Assembly (NCBI RefSeq): GCF_025370935.1
Contig: NC_133493.1
Coordinates: 13,054,785-13,118,784, forward strand
Length of the DNA stretch: 64,000 bases
Source: Choristoneura fumiferana
Taxonomy: Eukaryota > Arthropoda > Insecta > Lepidoptera > Tortricidae
Direction: 5' to 3'
In this document: positions 63,571-64,000 of the stretch, piece by piece
Layout of the letters: every line of letters begins with the position of its first letter
Position numbering within the stretch: the first letter of the stretch is position 1
Translations under genes and position numbers: made by a program
The notes under the pieces: model-generated
Database searches by the model: none
What the model was told of the DNA's origin: nothing
Seen by the model: only the letters and a program-made list of their open reading frames with translations

Positions 63571-64000
63571 AACTGAATGCCGCAGAAATTACGCGACCGA
63601 AAATATACGCGACTCACAACTCAAAAAGTTACGCTCGTCTGGCTTCACATTTACGGATATATATAGAATATATAGAGTTTAGTGACATGTATAAAATAAT
63701 ATAAATTGTTAAGGATTATCCAATATTGCAACAGGCATGCAATGATTGATGCTTGCATGAAATAAGTATTATAAATAGAATTATAGAATGGAATGGAACA
63801 ATCACAAATGACTATATTTATTAAGAAAATATTAAGAAAATACAAAATATCCATAGGACTAAAACTACTATTAAATTAAAATAACTAAAACTAAAACTTT
63901 AATTAAAAAAGAGAGGTGGGCCTCTTGGCATGGTGCCCATCACAAATTGATTTGTAAAATGTAACACCATCTTAGTACGGTCAGAGTCCGAAGTAGCTGC
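63571..64000. other. Unassigned AT-rich sequence to the window edge
   Basis: GGTGGGCCTCTTGGCATGGT (63915) is a reversed scrap of the LINE terminus seen at 12480-12560. No gene is recognised. Confidence 0.4.

Overview
The window looks like a stretch of nuclear genome from a moth or butterfly (Lepidoptera). The evidence is a tandem cluster of insect seven-transmembrane odorant receptors (7tm_6 family) buried in dense AT-rich repeats. These include tRNA-derived SINEs ending in (GATGAT)n, short retroelements that begin GCCCGCGACTTCGTCCGCG and end TTATAATATTAGTAGG, non-LTR (LINE) tails, a Penelope-like element, a Ty3/gypsy element and many fold-back MITEs. No bacterial or organellar signal is seen. 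Species and receptor ligand cannot be read from the sequence.

Host genes. Three odorant-receptor paralogues lie head-to-tail on the minus strand between 29524 and 7445. In transcription order they are gene C (29524-23838, 416 codons), gene B (23384-16068, 415 codons) and gene A (12100-7445, 396 codons over six exons). B and C each have seven exons with the same boundaries and phases: 264, 108, about 465, 103, 96, 156 and 57 bp including the stop. Gene A has the first six, but its short last exon was not found. A conserved block of about 70 bp containing TATAAAG lies upstream of each start codon (13191-13260, 23544-23614, 29721-29790) and is probably a shared promoter. One intron of gene C begins with GC instead of GT. 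The only other well-supported host gene is tRNA-Gly(TCC) at 58423-58494, minus strand.

Layout. 1-5750: a decayed Ty3/gypsy element split by a 1.7 kb insertion. 5751-7430: repeats. 7445-12100: gene A. 12101-16067: intergenic, with gene A's presumed promoter, a Jockey-type LINE tail, a 1.6 kb element with 46-bp terminal inverted repeats, and simple repeats. 16068-23384: gene B, whose introns hold nested fold-back elements and LINE/SINE copies. 23385-23837: promoter interval. 23838-29524: gene C, whose intron 2 holds a Penelope-like element (GIY-YIG endonuclease plus a hammerhead-like motif) and a LINE tail. 29525-30206: promoter C next to a MITE. 30207-64000: apparently intergenic, almost all repeats, plus the tRNA gene.

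The receptors would act in the dendritic membrane of olfactory neurons together with the co-receptor Orco, which is known for the family and not visible here. Matching exon structure and promoter blocks indicate tandem duplication of a whole gene with its promoter, followed by different transposon insertions in each copy's introns.
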